Below, piece after piece: positions 21,589 through 24,113 of a stretch of DNA of 24,113 bases. Origin of the DNA: a virus. The notes under the pieces were generated by a model, which was not told the DNA's origin, made no database searches, and saw nothing but the letters and a program-made list of their open reading frames with translations. The position numbers and the translations under genes are program-made. Each line of letters begins with the position of its first letter. Position 1 is the first letter of the stretch. The stretch covers positions 1 through 24,113 of IMG/VR virus record IMGVR_UViG_3300009149_000277. One strand, given 5' to 3'.

Positions 21589-23391
21589 ATGGCAACAACT
21601 ATAAAATCGACAGATCTAGATTTCAATAACATAAAAAACAATTTGAAATCATATCTAGCTCAGACGCCTGAGTTTTCAGATTATAATTTCGAAGCAAGCG
21701 GTCTGTCGAGTCTGCTTGACGTGTTGGCGTATAATACGCATTATAATGCGTTACTTGCCAATTTCGCTTTGAACGAATCTTTCTTATCAACAGCGCAACT
21801 CCGATCGTCCCTAGTCAGTCTTGCGGGGTCACTAGGATACACAGTTGGATCTAGAAGAGCATCGTGCGCGACTGTAAATCTGTACGTCACAAATCCTCTC
21901 AATCCTACCACGATGACGATGCCTGCGGGATTCAGATTTTCGACTGTTGTCAACGGGAAGAACTACACATTCAAAACACGAAAGACTCTAATCGCCACAA
22001 ACAATGGTGCCAATCGTTATTTCTTTCGTTTGGGAGAAAACCAGAATGTTGTGTTGTATGAGGGTATTCAACAACGTAAGTTGTTCATTGCCGGTCCTGT
22101 CGGCGAAAACGAAACATATGTTATACCCACCGACAATTTGGATCTAAACACAGTTCAGATCAGAGTATATCAAGATCAGTCAACGTCTTTCTATGACGTA
22201 TACACAAATATCAACGATGCTGTATCAATCAATAAAGATTCAAGAATATTTGTTGTGAAAGAAACGCCTAACGGTCAGTACGAAATCACATTTGGTAATG
22301 GAGCTAGGCTAGGTAAATTTCCTGCTTCGGGTAATAAAATAGAAGTTATCTATGACAGCGTCGCTGGTCCAGAATCTAACGGAGCAAGAACATTCACGCC
22401 TCTTGATGTACTGTTTGACGCTGAGGGCGATCAACTGCTCATGACAGTAACCACTGTTTCTGTGTCAACTTCTGGCGCGCTCAAAGAGCCAATAGCATCA
22501 ATTCGTAAGAATGCTCCATATATGTACGCTACACAGAATCGAATGGTAACGGCGCAAGATTATGCCTCGTTGTCTTTACGAAATTACGGAAATACCATTT
22601 CCGACATTAAAGCGTGGGGGGGTGAAGAGAATATACCGCCCAAATATGGAACAGTCTACCTTTCGGTTGTATTCAATACGCAAGACGAGGTTGTTCAAAC
22701 AGAAACAAAGACTGGTATTCAAGAACTGGCAAAAAACTTGTCGGTTGCTTCTTTTGATGTGGAGTTTCAAGATCCTATAACCACGTATTTAGAAATCTCT
22801 GTGACCTTTCAGTGGAATCCAAATTTAACAAGTTCTTCTCAAACAGCAATTGAGAACTTGGTCAATACCACAGTGGCAAATTATTTTGAAGAAAATCTTG
22901 GAGGGTTCGATCGTTCGTTTAGAAGATCAAATCTATTGACTGAAATTGATAACTCAGATCCTTCAATTCTTTCCTCGCGCGCTGACGTGAAAATGCAGTA
23001 TAGATTTCAGACCACTCCAGGTGTTGTGACGTATGATATCTTTTATCCCACAGCAATCGCATCGCCAATAGATGACGCTTATATCATACGAAGCGAAAAT
23101 TTTAATGTTGGATCAACTGTGAGTTTTTTCCGAAACAAACTAAACTCTACTGTTATAGAAGTTATCGACGTATCGACGGGATTACCGCTTTTAGACAATA
23201 TCGGGGAATACATTCCCGCTGAAGGTAAAATAACGTTGAGTTCGTTCACGGGAACGTTAATCTCGGGCGACTATTTGAGGGTTACCGCACTACCCTCAAA
23301 TCAAGCAACAATCAATGCCCGACGAAGTAATGTTCTAGATTTTGATCAAACTGCCTCATTTGCAAGCGCGGTTATCACAGATACCGTATAA
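21589..23391 (+). CDS. 6: gp6-like baseplate wedge protein (gpJ family)
   Basis: A 600-residue protein matching gp6. The N-terminus carries IKSTDLDFNNIKNNLKSYLA, then FSDYNFEASGLSSLLDVLAY, NTHYNALLANFALNESFLST and AQLRSSLVSLAGSLGY, all family hallmarks. The centre has the baseplate J-like part (NGQYEITFGNGARLGKFPAS, about 224-243) and RMVTAQDYASLSLRNYG (about 315-331). The C-terminus is beta-rich. Dimers of gp6 form the inner ring of the baseplate. T4 gp6 has 660 residues, so this is a normal length for marine relatives. GGAGATATAATAA precedes the start. The stop codon lies inside the next late promoter. Confidence 0.92.
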   Translation: MATTIKSTDLDFNNIKNNLKSYLAQTPEFSDYNFEASGLSSLLDVLAYNTHYNALLANFALNESFLSTAQLRSSLVSLAGSLGYTVGSRRASCATVNLYVTNPLNPTTMTMPAGFRFSTVVNGKNYTFKTRKTLIATNNGANRYFFRLGENQNVVLYEGIQQRKLFIAGPVGENETYVIPTDNLDLNTVQIRVYQDQSTSFYDVYTNINDAVSINKDSRIFVVKETPNGQYEITFGNGARLGKFPASGNKIEVIYDSVAGPESNGARTFTPLDVLFDAEGDQLLMTVTTVSVSTSGALKEPIASIRKNAPYMYATQNRMVTAQDYASLSLRNYGNTISDIKAWGGEENIPPKYGTVYLSVVFNTQDEVVQTETKTGIQELAKNLSVASFDVEFQDPITTYLEISVTFQWNPNLTSSSQTAIENLVNTTVANYFEENLGGFDRSFRRSNLLTEIDNSDPSILSSRADVKMQYRFQTTPGVVTYDIFYPTAIASPIDDAYIIRSENFNVGSTVSFFRNKLNSTVIEVIDVSTGLPLLDNIGEYIPAEGKITLSSFTGTLISGDYLRVTALPSNQATINARRSNVLDFDQTASFASAVITDTV

Positions 23392-23394
23392 ATA
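23387..23394 (+). promoter_or_regulatory. T4-type late promoter overlapping the gp6 stop codon
   Basis: A perfect TATAAATA whose central TAA is the stop codon of gp6. It lies 27 bases before the next ATG, so transcription would start near 23400. Confidence 0.8.
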
Positions 23395-23420
23395 AGAGTT
23401 GACGGGAATAAGAGAAAAGT

Positions 23421-24113
23421 ATGTCTTCAAGTATTACTGACAGTTATAAAAATTTACTTCTGGATCTTTTCAAATCGGATCTAGACAGTGACGGTGTGGG
23501 ATATTATATTGGTTTATCACAAGCCGAGACGACATCTCAAACTGAAGATATAGCGTCCCCTTATCAAGAATCAAAATTTAGACACTCGCTCATGAGCGTC
23601 AAGACGCTTTCCAACGCATCGTTTGTGGTCAAAAACATACTTTGGTCGCCAAACTCATATCCAAATCAGTTTGACAACGATCAAGATGTAGACACATATG
23701 TTGTGAATTCATCAAATCAGGTGTTTGTGTGTGTCGAGTCGGCGACGACTCCAGACGGAATTCAACTCCCTTCGACTGTCGAACCAAATTCCACGTTGGC
23801 GAATTTCTCAGCAAAAACGTTTCAAACATCAGATGGATACAAATGGCGTTATCTATACCCTCTGAGTAATGTCGCCATCGCAACATACAAAACTAATGAT
23901 TGGATTCCAGTCAAGAAAATACAAGAGACGAGCGAATTTATTTCAATTCCGCAAGAGAATCGACAGTCACTATTACAGGACAGCGCGGTTGCTGGGGAAA
24001 TTATTGGTCTCATGATAGATAATGCGGGTTCGGAGTATACATCCGCGCCTTCAATCACTATTACAGGAAACGGAACAAACGCCAAATTTGTTTGTGACGT
24101 GAATGGTGGAAGA
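23421..24113 (+). CDS. gp8-like baseplate wedge protein, 3'-truncated by window edge
   Basis: The frame from ATG 23421 is open to the right edge (231 codons shown). ITDSYKNLLLDLFKSDLDSD starts the protein, and a later FQTSDGYKWRYLYPLSNVAI matches the GDGYxWxYLY pattern of T4 gp8, with PNSYPNQFD and the preceding LWSP matching its earlier parts. The end seen here (GLMIDNAGSEYTSAPSITIT) resembles the GxGYTSxPSITI repeat found in large marine phage wedge proteins, which T4 gp8 does not have. It may therefore be a bigger gp8- or gp10-like wedge component. AGAGAAAAGT gives a ribosome site, and a perfect late promoter is 27 bases upstream. Confidence 0.65.
   Translation, partial: MSSSITDSYKNLLLDLFKSDLDSDGVGYYIGLSQAETTSQTEDIASPYQESKFRHSLMSVKTLSNASFVVKNILWSPNSYPNQFDNDQDVDTYVVNSSNQVFVCVESATTPDGIQLPSTVEPNSTLANFSAKTFQTSDGYKWRYLYPLSNVAIATYKTNDWIPVKKIQETSEFISIPQENRQSLLQDSAVAGEIIGLMIDNAGSEYTSAPSITITGNGTNAKFVCDVNGGR

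Noticed and set aside
1-24113. tRNA genes, CRISPR arrays, insertion sequences or attachment sites
   Set aside because: No cloverleaf-like sequence, repeat-spacer array, transposase or integrase was seen; coding density leaves almost no room for them.

Overview
The window is a stretch of a T4-like contractile-tailed phage genome (a marine-type myovirus, judged from its auxiliary genes). It holds recognisable T4 core genes (gp33, gp32, gp4, gp26, gp48, gp53, gp27, gp5, gp25, gp6, a gp8-like gene), tightly packed genes with ATGA or 1-14 nt overlaps, and perfect TATAAATA late-promoter boxes. No gene-free stretch exceeds about 110 bases. I saw no tRNA, integrase, IS element or CRISPR array. Base composition looks near 40% GC by eye.

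Region 1 (1-8146, + strand) holds accessory and replication genes. It starts with a 5'-truncated glycosyltransferase and a Rossmann-like protein. Next come an MGME1/RecB-type nuclease, a small conserved protein and a TAGT-type (TET/JBP-associated) glycosyltransferase. A two-gene bilin cassette follows: a heme-oxygenase-like protein and a ferredoxin-dependent bilin reductase of the PcyA/PcyX kind. After it lie a 2-oxoglutarate/Fe(II) oxygenase and several small conserved phage proteins. The region ends with the late-transcription coactivator gp33 and the ssDNA-binding protein gp32, the latter behind a consensus sigma70 promoter. A terminator, a small exported protein and a second, near-identical terminator close the block.

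Region 2 (8562-12758, - strand) is a tail/head completion operon read leftward: gp4 nuclease-fold head completion protein, an unassigned structural-type protein (possibly gp2-like), a tail-tube/gp54-like protein, gp26 hub protein with two CxxC pairs, a small gp51-position protein, and a tape-measure-like protein.

Region 3 (12820-24113, + strand) is the baseplate operon: gp48, gp53, gp27, gp5 (OB fold plus degenerate tail lysozyme), a long protein ending in an amidase, a beta-helix spike, an unassigned hub protein, gp25, gp6 and a truncated gp8-like gene. Regions 2 and 3 are driven from one 61-bp gap whose two late-promoter boxes form an inverted repeat facing each other. Further late boxes precede gp25 and the gp8-like gene.

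The most interesting content is the heme oxygenase/bilin reductase pair. The reductase keeps the PcyA His and Asp at exact spacing, while the oxygenase has Phe where the distal Asp normally sits. Second is the redistribution of tail cell-wall chemistry: the gp5 lysozyme domain has lost its usual Glu, and a metal-ligand-complete amidase lies in the next gene. From memory, PcyX bilin reductases have been described from uncultured marine phages thought to infect non-cyanobacterial hosts; the host here cannot be read from the window.
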